The notes: generated by a model not told the origin, from the letters alone. A stretch of 64,000 nt of DNA from Roseivivax marinus (GCF_900109705.1 NZ_FOAI01000012.1:1-64000); one strand, 5' to 3'; shown: positions 17,705 to 26,340, counted from the stretch's first letter. Program-made: numbers and translations.

Positions 17705-18670
17705 TCAGGCCTCGATCTGAGCCAGTTCGAGGTCGATGGTGACGGCCATGCCGGTTGCGCCGAACTTTCGAGAGATGGTGCCGCCGAGCGAGGTCCTGAC
17801 GACATCGTCGCACATCTTCGTGCCGAAGCCTGCCAGCCCTTCGGATGCTGGCTCGAGCTCGCAGCGCTCCTTCCACGTAATGGTAAATCGGCCTCCTTCG
17901 GCTCGAGCCTCCACGGCGACGGCGCCGTCGCTTTGCCGCAGAGCACCGTATTTCATGGCGTTGGTGCAGAGCTCGTAGAAAATCAGCGCCAGAGGCGTGA
18001 TGGCGGAGGGGCAGACGGCGATATCCTCAATCCGTAGCTCTTCGAACTTGTCCTTCGCGAAGGGCTCAAGGATGGCCAGGACAAGATCGCGCAGCGATGC
18101 GCTCTCGATGGACTGGGCCTGCGGGTCGGCGACAGCCATCTTGTGAGCGGTCGAAAGCGCCAGAAGGCGTTCCCGCATCAGCTTTGCCAGCTCGTTGGCA
18201 GTGTCCACCTCACGTGCTGTCATCGCCAGAAGGCCGGCTGCCACGGCAAAACAGTTCCCCACGCGGTGCCGCATCTCGGAGACAAGCATGCGTTGCTGCT
18301 CGGCAGCCGCATGGTGGGCGGTCATATCCCGTGCAATCTTGGAGGCGCCGATGATCCTTCCGGAGGTGTCGCGCACCGGCGAAACCGTCAGCGAGATGGG
18401 CACCAACGTGCCATCCTTGCGTCGCCGAATGGTTTCGAACTGCTGGATACGCTCGCCGCGGGTCAGCCTGGCGATGAAATCGACTTCCTCGTGCTGCCGG
18501 TTCTCGGGAATGAGCATGGTGATCGACTGCCCAATCGCCTCCTCGGCGGAATATCCGAAGAGGCGCTCTGCGCCCTGGTTCCAGCTCAGAATGATGCTGT
18601 CGAGATTCTTCGCGACGATGGCATCGTCGGAATTCTCGACGATGGCGGCGAGATGTTCAGTCGAGTTCAT
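17705..18670 (-). CDS. PAS-HWE sensor histidine kinase
   Basis: A 321-residue cytoplasmic kinase. An N-terminal PAS domain (residues about 5-115, NSDDAIVAKNLDSIILSWN, then RLFGYSAEE) may bind flavin or haem. The HWE phospho-acceptor His135 lies in EMRHRVGN. The ATP-binding domain has the N-box FYELCTNAMKYGAL and the WKE motif that names the HWE class. No membrane segment is seen. HWE kinases act in light, stress or general stress response circuits. Confidence 0.87.
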   Translation of the reverse strand: MNSTEHLAAIVENSDDAIVAKNLDSIILSWNQGAERLFGYSAEEAIGQSITMLIPENRQHEEVDFIARLTRGERIQQFETIRRRKDGTLVPISLTVSPVRDTSGRIIGASKIARDMTAHHAAAEQQRMLVSEMRHRVGNCFAVAAGLLAMTAREVDTANELAKLMRERLLALSTAHKMAVADPQAQSIESASLRDLVLAILEPFAKDKFEELRIEDIAVCPSAITPLALIFYELCTNAMKYGALRQSDGAVAVEARAEGGRFTITWKERCELEPASEGLAGFGTKMCDDVVRTSLGGTISRKFGATGMAVTIDLELAQIEA

Positions 18671-18803
18671 GTGTCATTATGTCTCGTGTTCGCTGTGAAG
18701 GCTATACCAGCGGGACGACACGAGAAATCCCGAGTGACGACCGGCCGTGCCCGCTTCTCCCGGAAGAAGTGAGCACGGCTTGATCGAACGCGCTCGGCCC
18801 CGG

Positions 18804-20264
18804 TCAGCTATCGGGCATCTCGATCCCGCGTTCCTGTAGCCAGGCCCGCATCGCGTCGATTTCCTGCTGCTGTTCGGCGATGATGTGGCGGGCGAGCTCC
18901 ATGTTCTCCGGGTCGGTGCCTGCGGCGAGCTGGATGCGGGCCATGTCGATGGCACCCTGGTGGTGCGGGATCATTCCAAGCACGAAGGCGACATCGGGGT
19001 CTTCGTGCTCGAGGCCCGCCATCATCTCGTCGTGCATCCCCATCATCGATTGCGCGTAGGCGTCCGCAATCGATGTATCGCCAAGGTTGGCGGGCGCGGC
19101 CTGCGGGACCTCTTCGCCATCCCGCATCGTGGCCATGATCTGCGGTCCGTGCGGGTGCTCGGCCGAGTAGGAGTGGGTGGCCATGTCGCCTTGCTCGGCG
19201 CGGATCTCGGCCATGGTCTGGGTGTCGGTGCCGTAGAAGGCGGCATGCAATCCCCAGTAGGCGGTGACAAAGATCAGGAGCGCCCCGGTCAGGCCGATCG
19301 GCACCCCGATCAGTGCGCGCCTGATCCAGGACCAGAAGTGCAGCTCCCGGGTGTGATCGACCGCGATGACGATGATGATCGCCATGATGAGCGCGTGCCC
19401 GATCAGGTCGACCCGGCCAAACGGATAGACCGCGGTGATGAAGATGACGAGCAGCGCGATCGCGGAAAGCCGCCGCACGAGCGGTGTGGCCAGGAGCCCG
19501 AAGCCCATGGTGAACTCAGCGACACCGGCCATCGGGATGAACATGTCCCGCGGGATACCGAAGGTCAGGAAGGGTTTCTCGGCGACGAGCGGGTAGAACC
19601 ACTCCGGATAGGCGAACTTCTCGAGGCTCGACCACATCAGCGCGATGGCAACGCCCCAGCGGAGCATCTCGAAGCGGTGCTTGCGCCAATCCTCACGGTT
19701 CGAGGACTCGAGCACCAGGTAGGCGGCCACTGCGACGCCGAGCGCCAGGTAGTCGAGCAGGTGGAACGGGTCGTAGTCCCGCAGTGCCAGGACCCAGAGA
19801 AAGATGATCCCCGCCGCGGAAAGCGGCATGGTCTTGCGCGAGACGATCCCAGCCGCGATCAGGAGCTGAACCCAGCTGACCCACTCGGCCGGCGTCTTGA
19901 GGTCCGGCGTCAGGTAAACACCGCCCACCGAGAAGATCGCGACGAAGAAGCCGGCGACCACGATGCGGACGAAGTCGTCGAGCCGGAGCCAGAGCGGGTT
20001 GGTCGCGCGATCCATCGCATCGAGCGTTGCCACGCCAGCGGTGGTGCGTTCGACGAGGCGCGTGGCGATGAAGAAGGCCAGCACCAGAACGATCCCCGTC
20101 CAGAACCACGGATCGGTCAGGGTTCGCGTGATCGGCGCTGGCGCGGCATCGACGATGTAGGGTGCAAACCACTTCACGTGGGCAGAGGCCGCGACAGGTG
20201 CCAGCGCGCCGGTGAGCGCCGCGGCCATGCCGAGTCCGGCATTGCGATTGAGGGCAGGTGTCAT
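18804..20264 (-). CDS. Membrane protein fused to a C-terminal DUF305 domain
   Basis: A 486-residue fusion. Residues about 1-30 look like a signal segment, and roughly ten transmembrane helices follow, up to about residue 350. They include a DoxX-like section (WGVAIALMWSSLEKFAYPEWFYPL). The C-terminal 120 residues are DUF305 (MIPHHQGAIDMA, then ARHIIAEQQQEIDAMRAWL), a His/Met-rich ferritin-like domain linked to copper handling. The start at 20264 follows GGGGATC. It heads an operon-like group with a DUF6522 gene and nsrR. Confidence 0.82.
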   Translation of the reverse strand: MTPALNRNAGLGMAAALTGALAPVAASAHVKWFAPYIVDAAPAPITRTLTDPWFWTGIVLVLAFFIATRLVERTTAGVATLDAMDRATNPLWLRLDDFVRIVVAGFFVAIFSVGGVYLTPDLKTPAEWVSWVQLLIAAGIVSRKTMPLSAAGIIFLWVLALRDYDPFHLLDYLALGVAVAAYLVLESSNREDWRKHRFEMLRWGVAIALMWSSLEKFAYPEWFYPLVAEKPFLTFGIPRDMFIPMAGVAEFTMGFGLLATPLVRRLSAIALLVIFITAVYPFGRVDLIGHALIMAIIIVIAVDHTRELHFWSWIRRALIGVPIGLTGALLIFVTAYWGLHAAFYGTDTQTMAEIRAEQGDMATHSYSAEHPHGPQIMATMRDGEEVPQAAPANLGDTSIADAYAQSMMGMHDEMMAGLEHEDPDVAFVLGMIPHHQGAIDMARIQLAAGTDPENMELARHIIAEQQQEIDAMRAWLQERGIEMPDS

Positions 20265-20296
20265 CGGAGATCCCCTTTCTTTCCAGGGATTGGTGG

Positions 20297-20596
20297 TCAA
20301 TCGTTGGCGCTCAGGCTCGCGAGGTCGATCGGACCCGTGGTCGGCGCATGAGCGGGAAAGGTGGAGCGGGACAGGATTGCCCCCGCCTTGTCGACGACCA
20401 GGCGCAGTGCCCGACCACCGGAATAGAAGGTCAGCCGCCAGCGACCGGCGTCCTCATCGACGCCGGTCTCGCAGCGGCTGGTGATCTCGCCGTTGCGCAG
20501 CATTGCCGGAACATCCGCGGGTGGAATGTCGAAAGCGGCGCCAACGATCTCCGCGTCGACCACGAAGCCGTCGGTGCTGAAGGTCACTTTGCTCAT
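20297..20596 (-). CDS. DUF6522-family small protein
   Basis: A 99-residue soluble protein (VDAEIVGAAFDIPPADVPAML at the N-terminus). I recognise it as the DUF6522 type found beside nitrosative-stress and denitrification genes in Rhodobacterales. It lies 12 bp after the nsrR-like gene and 32 bp before the DUF305 fusion gene. The function is unknown. Confidence 0.68.
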   Translation of the reverse strand: MSKVTFSTDGFVVDAEIVGAAFDIPPADVPAMLRNGEITSRCETGVDEDAGRWRLTFYSGGRALRLVVDKAGAILSRSTFPAHAPTTGPIDLASLSAND

Positions 20597-20608
20597 CAGT
20601 CTCTCCTT

Positions 20609-21028
20609 TCACGCCGCAGCTGGCGCGGGTGTCGGCAAGGCGACATCGGCGAGTGTCGAGCGGTCGAGCTCGGCCAGGAAGGCCGCCTCAGCAGCGAAAA
20701 GCTTGCCTTTAAGCCGGCAGACCGGAGTGACGCAGCAGGCCCCGTCCGGTGCAAAGCACTCAACCAGGGCCTGGTCCTGTTCAAGGAGCCGAACGAGGTC
20801 TCCCAGCCCGATCTCGGCGGCCGGGCGGGCGAGCATGGCGCCGCCGCCCGCGCCCCGGCGCGTGGCAACGAAGCCGTGCCGCGCGAGACGCTGGATGACC
20901 TTGTTGAGGTGGTTGCGCGAGATCCCGAACTCGTCGGCGATCTCAGCCGTGGAAAACGCACGATCCGGGGCGCTGGCCATGCGCATGAGTGCGCGTAGTC
21001 CGAAATCCGTGAAACTGGTCAGGCGCAT
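20609..21028 (-). CDS. nsrR: Rrf2-family NO-sensing repressor, NsrR-like
   Basis: A 139-residue Rrf2 regulator. The winged HTH (EIADEFGISRNHLNKVIQRLARHGFV) is followed by the cluster-binding cysteines Cys91, Cys98/Cys99 and Cys104, the spacing seen in NsrR [2Fe-2S] or [4Fe-4S] proteins. A divergent truncated globin and the palindrome at 21063-21075 support control of nitrosative-stress genes. It could be another Rrf2 type, but the globin favours NsrR. Confidence 0.82.
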   Translation of the reverse strand: MRLTSFTDFGLRALMRMASAPDRAFSTAEIADEFGISRNHLNKVIQRLARHGFVATRRGAGGGAMLARPAAEIGLGDLVRLLEQDQALVECFAPDGACCVTPVCRLKGKLFAAEAAFLAELDRSTLADVALPTPAPAAA

Positions 21029-21062
21029 GTGGTGGCCTCGCTATGAATAGCGCATTTACAAT

Positions 21063-21075
21063 ACCTATTATAGGT
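21063..21075. promoter_or_regulatory. Palindrome between nsrR-like and globin genes
   Basis: ACCTATTATAGGT is a perfect 6-1-6 inverted repeat in the 88-bp divergent gap, inside an AT-rich patch that could serve as a -10 region. It is a candidate NsrR-type operator, judged from symmetry and position only. Confidence 0.5.
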
Positions 21076-21116
21076 TCGATGCTGCTCCCGCAATAATCAC
21101 TCAGGCCAGTTCAGCC

Positions 21117-21572
21117 ATGCCCCAGACGCACACCTCCCTCCCGCCGATCCGCTCCGCTCGGCCCGCCATGACCCTGGAAATGATGGAGCGCACCGGTCTC
21201 AGTAACGCGGTGCTCACGGACTTGGTGCACGGCTTCTATGGAAAGATCCGTCTCGACCCGGTGCTCGGCCCGATCTTCGCAGACCGGATCAGCGACTGGG
21301 AACCGCATCTCGAGAAGATGGTCGACTTCTGGTCGTCGGTCGCTCTGATGACCGGGCGCTACCGCGGGGCACCAGTCCCGAAGCATGCGGGGTTGCCGGT
21401 GACCTGGGAGCACTTCGCGCGCTGGCTCGATCTGTTTCGCGAGACGGCGAACGAGATCTGCACGGCGGAGGGGGCGGCCCATGTCATCGAGCGGGCCGAA
21501 AGGATCGCCCGCTCTCTGCACATGGCCAGCCAAGACGCACGGCAGGACGAGGCGGTTCCGAATCTCAGCTGA
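21117..21572 (+). CDS. Group III truncated haemoglobin
   Basis: A 151-residue globin of the group III (trHbP) type. VHGFYGKIRLDPVLGPIF matches helix B/C, WEPHLEKMVDFWSSVALM the E region, and YRGAPVPKHAGLPVTWEHFARWLDLF contains the proximal His. Such globins bind O2 or NO and are linked to microaerobic and nitrosative stress. The first ATG is at 21117 and a second in-frame ATG at 21168 is also possible. It is divergent from nsrR-like. Confidence 0.9.
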   Translation: MPQTHTSLPPIRSARPAMTLEMMERTGLSNAVLTDLVHGFYGKIRLDPVLGPIFADRISDWEPHLEKMVDFWSSVALMTGRYRGAPVPKHAGLPVTWEHFARWLDLFRETANEICTAEGAAHVIERAERIARSLHMASQDARQDEAVPNLS

Positions 21573-21589
21573 GTTAGAAGGGCCTCGGA

Positions 21590-21755
21590 CGGAAACACCT
21601 CCAGCGATATCTGGAAGCCGATCCCGTGATCGACTTTCTCATCGCCGTCCGCACCCGGTCGTGAACCTGATACGGGGATTATTCTGCGCTGCTGTTGGCC
21701 GGCAGGTGCGCCGCACACCTTCATGGGGGCTATGCTGGCCGTGAGAAAAGGGCTC
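21590..21755 (+). mobile_element. Decayed 3' end of an IS1595-family element
   Basis: The translation VNLIRGLFCAAVGRQVRRTPSW mirrors the C-terminus of the intact transposase at 4097-5122, and DNA similarity runs from about 21657 to the terminal GGCC.TGA motif. A partial WKPIP block lies upstream. The rest of the transposase is missing. Confidence 0.72.
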
Positions 21756-22159
21756 TATACCTTCGAGGCCTCTGGCTGTCTCGCGCGCGACTTGCTGAAG
21801 CCATGCATTTCTTTCGCCCACTGGTAGCCGACCATCAGCCCTTTCATCCTGGGCAGCATCAACAGAGCGAGCACCGTCGCGATCGTGCAGAGCACGAGCG
21901 CCAGCATCAGCGGATCATCCCGCATGTAGCCGAAGAGGCCATGGAGGGCGAAACCCATCACGTGCCCGACGATCAGGATGGTCAGGTAGGCCGGACCGTC
22001 GTCCGCGCGATGATGATGCAACTCCTCACCGCATTCGGAGCAGGTGTCTTTCACCTTGAGATAACGCGCAAAAAGCTGACCTTCGCCACAAGCGGGGCAG
22101 CGATGGCGCAGGCCACGCAGGATGGCCGGCTTCGTCTCGCGGGTTTCGGACGTGGTCAT
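21755..22159 (-). CDS. DUF983 membrane protein
   Basis: A 134-residue protein. The N-terminal zinc-ribbon-like pairs CPACGEG and CSECGEEL are followed by two transmembrane helices (GPAYLTILIVGHVMGFALHGLF and LALVLCTIATVLALLMLP). DUF983 proteins are common in alphaproteobacteria and often sit near haem-copper oxidase or nitrogen-oxide genes. ATG 22159 has GAGGGA upstream. Confidence 0.85.
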   Translation of the reverse strand: MTTSETRETKPAILRGLRHRCPACGEGQLFARYLKVKDTCSECGEELHHHRADDGPAYLTILIVGHVMGFALHGLFGYMRDDPLMLALVLCTIATVLALLMLPRMKGLMVGYQWAKEMHGFSKSRARQPEASKV

Positions 22160-22355
22160 TTCATCCCTCTCGACTCGGATTATGACAGCGCGAATATAGG
22201 GATCATTGATCGGTTTTTGAAGGCATATGTTGCAACTTGTATCTGCGACATTATGCGCATGTATGCGGTGTTCCCGGTGTGACAATGCATACAATCATAC
22301 CTTCAATATCCTGAGGGATGACCTTATGTGTCGGGAGAGGCATGGAGTGGTGGCT

Positions 22356-23726
22356 ATGAACGACTGGTGTCCCGAAATCTCGCTAAACGGAAGCCCACGC
22401 TATGTCGCGATCGCTGACGCCATCGTGCGGGATCTGGAGAGGGGTGTGCTACGTGCGGGAGATCGTCTGCCGCCACAGAGGAGGCTCGCGGATCTCTTGG
22501 GTCTGGACTTTACGACCGTCTCCCGTGGCTATTCGGAGGCCCGGAAGCGGGGGCTGGTGGAAAGCCACGTCGGGAGGGGAACGTTCGTAACGGCGCAGCA
22601 AACCCGCGCCTCGGGGCCTGATCCGGAACGAACTCGGGACGAGGACCTCACGATGAACATGCCGCCGGAGCCGCGCGACGAGCGGTTACTGCGCCGCATG
22701 CGGGAAGGCCTCGAGTATGTTGGCGACAACATGATGCCTTTGCTTCGATACCAGTCTTCCACGGGAAGCGATCGAGACAAAAGCACAGCCATGGCCTGGC
22801 TCGGCAAGCGGGGACTGAGCCCGAGCGCTGAGTGCGTGGTGATCACGCCCGGGGCTCATGCGACCATCCTTGCGATCCTGACCATTCTGGCCGATCCCGG
22901 AGACACGATCCTGTGCGAGGCCGTCTCCTATCCCGGCTTCCGCGCCATCGCGGCGCGGCTGCGCCTGAACCTCCAGGGCCTGCCCATGGACGAAGAGGGG
23001 ATCGACCCGGGCGCGCTCGACCGCGCAATCCAAAAGCATGGGCCCAAGGCTCTTTACCTCACACCGACCCTGCACAACCCGACCACCCTGACCGTTCCGG
23101 CGCAGCGCAGAAGGCAGGTCGCGGAGGTGGTGAATGAGCACGGGCTCCACGTGATCGAGGATGATGCCTATGGGTTCGTTCCCTCCGATGCGCCTGCGGC
23201 CCTCGCCACTTATGCTCCGGACCTCACATGGTATATCGGGGGGTTGTCGAAGTGCCTTGGAGGCGGATTGCGGCTCGCCTACAGCGCCGCACCCTCCAGC
23301 CGGCGCGCTCTCAGCCTGGGGCACGCCATGCGAAGCACGGCCGTCATGGCCTCACCGATCTCCTCCGCACTGGCAACCTGCTGGATCGAGGACGGCACTG
23401 CTGATGAAATCATCGGCTACATCCGTGCCGAAAGCGCGGCACGACAAGCGATCGCATCCGAACTGCTGGCCGGGCTGGAATACCGATCGGCGCCGAATGC
23501 CTTCAACGTCTGGCTACGGCTGCCCGAGGGGGCGGGACGCGCGGACCTCATGGGCCGACTGACCGGGCGGCACATCGGCATCATGCCCTCCGATGCGTTC
23601 ACTGTCCTGGGGAGGCCCGACGAGCATGTCCGCGTCTGCCTTGGCGGCTCCATCTCGCGCGACGAACTGCGCAGAGGATTACTCCTGATGACCGACTCCC
23701 TGCAACCCGATGCTTGGGTAGGGTAA
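22356..23726 (+). CDS. MocR-type GntR regulator with aminotransferase domain
   Basis: A 456-residue PLP-dependent regulator. Residues about 8-75 are a GntR winged helix (LPPQRRLADLLGLDFTTVSRGYSEARKRGLV). The rest is a fold-type I aminotransferase domain with the PLP lysine in GGLSKCLGGGLR. An alternative ATG at 22326 has GAGGGA upstream. MocR proteins control vitamin B6, GABA or taurine genes; the target here is unclear because the next gene is a remnant. Confidence 0.88.
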   Translation: MNDWCPEISLNGSPRYVAIADAIVRDLERGVLRAGDRLPPQRRLADLLGLDFTTVSRGYSEARKRGLVESHVGRGTFVTAQQTRASGPDPERTRDEDLTMNMPPEPRDERLLRRMREGLEYVGDNMMPLLRYQSSTGSDRDKSTAMAWLGKRGLSPSAECVVITPGAHATILAILTILADPGDTILCEAVSYPGFRAIAARLRLNLQGLPMDEEGIDPGALDRAIQKHGPKALYLTPTLHNPTTLTVPAQRRRQVAEVVNEHGLHVIEDDAYGFVPSDAPAALATYAPDLTWYIGGLSKCLGGGLRLAYSAAPSSRRALSLGHAMRSTAVMASPISSALATCWIEDGTADEIIGYIRAESAARQAIASELLAGLEYRSAPNAFNVWLRLPEGAGRADLMGRLTGRHIGIMPSDAFTVLGRPDEHVRVCLGGSISRDELRRGLLLMTDSLQPDAWVG

Positions 23727-23747
23727 ACGACCACAAGAGCCACGTAA

Positions 23748-24029
23748 GAGATCGCTCAGCTGTATGAGCGGACGGGGCGACGTATCACCTATCTCGTCGA
23801 CTGGCACACCCATCCACGAGCTGTGAGCGGCCATCTCAGCTGGACGGATCGCGGTCTCTTTCGACAGATCATCGCCAGTGCTGATGCACGATGCCCCCGG
23901 CCATTGATGGCGATCCTGTCTGGCGAACCGGAGAAATGGTCCTTCGATTGCTGGGTCGCGCATAGCCAACGGCGCAGGGCCCTCTGGAATTGTCTCCATG
24001 TTGATCCTGCTGAGGTCGTATCGGGATGA
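23748..24029 (+). pseudogene. 5'-truncated JAMM/Prok-JAB metalloprotease
   Basis: In frame from 23748 the DNA reads as the C-terminal half of a JAB/MPN protease: RITYLVDWHTHPRAVSGHLSWTD holds the JAMM zinc motif (HxHP, then S-x-x-D), followed by CPRPLMAILSG. There is no start codon before the motif, and the frame opens right after a stop 22 bp past the MocR gene. The N-terminal third with the catalytic Glu is missing. The family includes bacterial ubiquitin-like deconjugases and CBASS Cap3. No E1 or E2 partner is near. Confidence 0.7.
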
Positions 24030-24038
24030 GTGCATCCG

Positions 24039-24056
24039 GGTTGGCAGCTGCCAACC
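24039..24056. repeat. Cassette-end palindrome, site A
   Basis: GGTTGGCAGCTGCCAACC is an 18-bp perfect palindrome, 4 bp after the stop of kptA (minus strand). The following CTCACTTC...ACGACGC also occurs at site C. Confidence 0.8.
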
Positions 24057-24060
24057 GAAC

Positions 24061-24600
24061 TCACTTCACGACGCCAAAACCGAGATAGCCGGCGGGAACG
24101 CTATCAGTAAGCCACACTCCGTTATCCGAGCAGGTGAAGATGTGGCCGTCCGCATGCATCTTGCCCGCGTCCACTCGCAGGACTGTCGGTTTGCCATGTC
24201 GCCGACCGACGCGCGTAGCGGTCTCCGGATCAGGCGACAGGTGAACCTGTCGCCGGCGGCCAGGATCGAGACCACTCTGAAAGATCGCGTCGAGATTTTG
24301 TGCCGCGGTCCCGTGATACAGCACTTCGGGTGGGACTTGTGGCGAGAGCCCGAGATCGACGTCGACAGAGTGCCCCTGAGCTGCCCGAATACGCCGACCG
24401 TCAGAGCTCAAGGTGAAACGTCTCTTGTCGTTGGTTTCCACGATCTCGCGAAGCTGTTCTCGGGTCAGGCTGCGCCCGACCTTCTTCACCTTGCGCAAGA
24501 GCTCGTCGATCAAGACCCAACCCTGCGGATCGAGCCGGATCTCAATCAGCTCGGGCTCATGCCTGAGCACTCTTGAAAGGAACTTGCTGTCGCGGCTCAT
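24061..24600 (-). CDS. kptA: RNA 2'-phosphotransferase (KptA/Tpt1)
   Basis: A 179-residue Tpt1 enzyme, which moves a 2'-phosphate from RNA to NAD+. The Arg/His catalytic set is visible in VLRHEP, the AAQGHSVDVD block, YHGTA and RRRQVHLSPD. Bacteria lack the eukaryotic tRNA-splicing pathway, so the role is debated; repair of 2'-phosphate RNA or NAD+-linked modification of RNA ends has been proposed. It lies inside a chain of toxin-antitoxin cassettes, closed by palindrome site A. Confidence 0.93.
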   Translation of the reverse strand: MSRDSKFLSRVLRHEPELIEIRLDPQGWVLIDELLRKVKKVGRSLTREQLREIVETNDKRRFTLSSDGRRIRAAQGHSVDVDLGLSPQVPPEVLYHGTAAQNLDAIFQSGLDPGRRRQVHLSPDPETATRVGRRHGKPTVLRVDAGKMHADGHIFTCSDNGVWLTDSVPAGYLGFGVVK

Positions 24601-24607
24601 CGAACAA

Positions 24608-24838
24608 TCACCTCATCAAGGGGCGTGAGGGTTGGCAGCTGCCAACGTTGCGCAGCCTCCTGCGGACTTCCTCCCTCGCCGACAGATCGGCTGCGGAATG
24701 GATCGAGTCACTGTTGTCATCAGGACACCATCCGGGAACGTCCACGCTTTCGCTCAGCGAACCGAAGCTGACGATCTCCGACCGAACCTGCCGGGTCAGC
24801 GCTTTGCCGGTTGTCGGGTGGATGCGGATTTCCATCAA
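24608..24838 (-). pseudogene. MqsA-like antitoxin truncated at palindrome site B
   Basis: The first 50 residues (MEIRIHPTTGKALTRQ, then VPGWCPDDNSDSIHSAADL) match the N-terminus of an MqsA-type antitoxin. These normally continue into an HTH domain. Here the frame changes character at SAREEVRRRLRNVG and its last codons are encoded by palindrome B. The HTH is missing, which suggests a deletion that ended at the palindrome. Confidence 0.6.
24631..24646. repeat. Cassette-end palindrome, site B
   Basis: GTTGGCAGCTGCCAAC (16 bp), the same core as sites A and C. Read on the other strand, CCTCAC follows it, as at site C. It lies within the truncated MqsA-like frame. Confidence 0.8.
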
Positions 24839-24870
24839 CGTCGCCTCTTTCTGAGATGGATTTCGGACTA

Positions 24871-25377
24871 TCAGGCAGAGAGGCGCAGCTGCTTCACCGC
24901 CTCGGGCGCCTTCTCGATCAGCTTGAAGTATCCGATCGCGGTGCGGTCCGGCTTCCGAGTGCCGCTCTCGTAGTTCTGAAGCGTGCGCAGATCGACACCG
25001 TAGATGACCGCGAACTCTTCCTGGGTGAGTTTCAGCCGACGCCGGAGGTTCTTCACCGAATAGGACTTTGGCGGGGTCATCATGAAGGCATCGATGCCGG
25101 CATCGCGGAGCGCGCTCGCCAGCTCGTGCTTCGATCCGACCTTGGGAAGGATTAGCGTGGCTTCGCCCTCATCGAACACGGCCTCGATGGCACGCTTGGC
25201 CTTGAGGAGCGAGATCCCGCACTCTACCAGCGCCAGCGCAGCCTTGGAGGCAGTCACCGGTGTCTCCTGGCCCGCTGCGCGCAGGACCAGGTGCTCTTTT
25301 GAGCCGGACTGGTTTTGGGACACGTCCTGGACTGGCCCCAGTCGTCCAGCGACATCCTTCAACGACGAGTTCGTCAT
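24871..25377 (-). CDS. HTH (Xre-type) antitoxin-like regulator
   Basis: A 168-residue protein whose C-terminal 60 residues hold an Xre HTH (LRRRLKLTQEEFAVIYGVDLRTLQNYESGTRKPD). The middle part (ALVECGISLLKAKRAIEAVF, then ATLILPKVGSKHELASALRDAG) resembles a small alpha-beta domain. The start at 25377 follows GGAGAGG. It is upstream of the truncated MqsA-like frame on the same strand, so the two may once have been a pair. Confidence 0.68.
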   Translation of the reverse strand: MTNSSLKDVAGRLGPVQDVSQNQSGSKEHLVLRAAGQETPVTASKAALALVECGISLLKAKRAIEAVFDEGEATLILPKVGSKHELASALRDAGIDAFMMTPPKSYSVKNLRRRLKLTQEEFAVIYGVDLRTLQNYESGTRKPDRTAIGYFKLIEKAPEAVKQLRLSA

Positions 25378-25671
25378 GGTCCATCCTCTCCAAAGAGGTC
25401 TGGGCGATCCGACGAAGGACCAGAGGTCGCAAGCCGTTCGGATCGACTCCAATTCCATCTATGCGCAGCCCGCGGGCTACGATCGTGCTCTAATTCAGCT
25501 CGCTCCCAGGCGGATCAGTCAAAACTTATACGCCGTTGAGTTAGTGGTATCAATATCGTCATGAGTCGTTGCTCTGACTCGCGAACATCGCAACTGTCGG
25601 CGATCTATGGTCGTGACTATGGACAAAATGGACGCTTTGGACTACATCTACAGTCAGCTCAGGAGGCATCC

Positions 25672-26340
25672 ATGACTGCCGGCAAAAGAGATACGTTCAC
25701 CGTCGACCGGGACGCCCTGACCCAGGCGCTGATATCAAAGGATGTCAGGGTCGACCGGGATACCCTGGCGAGCGTCGCTGACGCTATGGCCGAAACCGCT
25801 CGTGCTGTTCTGAAAGCTCAGGGAATCGATGTCCGGGTCAAGCGAAGCCGCGGTCCACGCAACGTGCCAGGCGCACGGGCAATGCAGAAGCGAAGCGGCG
25901 CGCTCTCGGACGGGACGTCAATCCTGGCCGGGCAGGGATTACCCACACCGATCAGCTCGGAAGAGGGTCTGAAGCGGCTGCGGGAGCAGGCCGTGCAGAT
26001 GCCGATCGAGCAGTGGGCTGGCGAGGTGTTCGGGCCAAAAAAAGCTGCCGACGCGCTCGGCATTCGACGCTCGACCCTCGACAACTGGAGAACCAGGGGC
26101 GAGATCGTCGCTCTACCGAAGGGGAAGTCCGCGCACGTGATCCCCATGGCGCAGTTCGTCGAGAGCCGCCCGCTTCCAGGCATCGGACGCGTGCTCGAGA
26201 TCGCCCACGGTTCTGCGAGCCTCGCATGGAGCTGGTTGATGACGCCGCATGTAGATTTCGACGCCGAGCCGCCGCTCCGCGCTCTGTCTGCTGGAGAAGA
26301 AGAGGCTGTCTGCGCGGCTGCCGTGCGGAGCATTGGCTGA
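25672..26340 (+). CDS. Xre/MbcA/ParS-type antitoxin of a RES toxin
   Basis: A 222-residue protein. The C-terminal half has an HTH (KKAADALGIRRSTLDNWRTRG) and the PLPGIGRVLEIA...WLMTPHVDFDAEPPLRAL block seen in antitoxins of RES toxins. The N-terminal 110 residues are an extension. GGAGG before the ATG at 25672 decides the start. The toxin gene follows with no gap. The complex would neutralise the toxin and repress the operon. Confidence 0.78.
   Translation: MTAGKRDTFTVDRDALTQALISKDVRVDRDTLASVADAMAETARAVLKAQGIDVRVKRSRGPRNVPGARAMQKRSGALSDGTSILAGQGLPTPISSEEGLKRLREQAVQMPIEQWAGEVFGPKKAADALGIRRSTLDNWRTRGEIVALPKGKSAHVIPMAQFVESRPLPGIGRVLEIAHGSASLAWSWLMTPHVDFDAEPPLRALSAGEEEAVCAAAVRSIG

Noticed and set aside
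18885-20351. 488-codon plus-strand frame opposite the DUF305 fusion
   Set aside because: His/Arg/Glu-rich shadow of a gene with clear membrane helices and a DUF305 domain.
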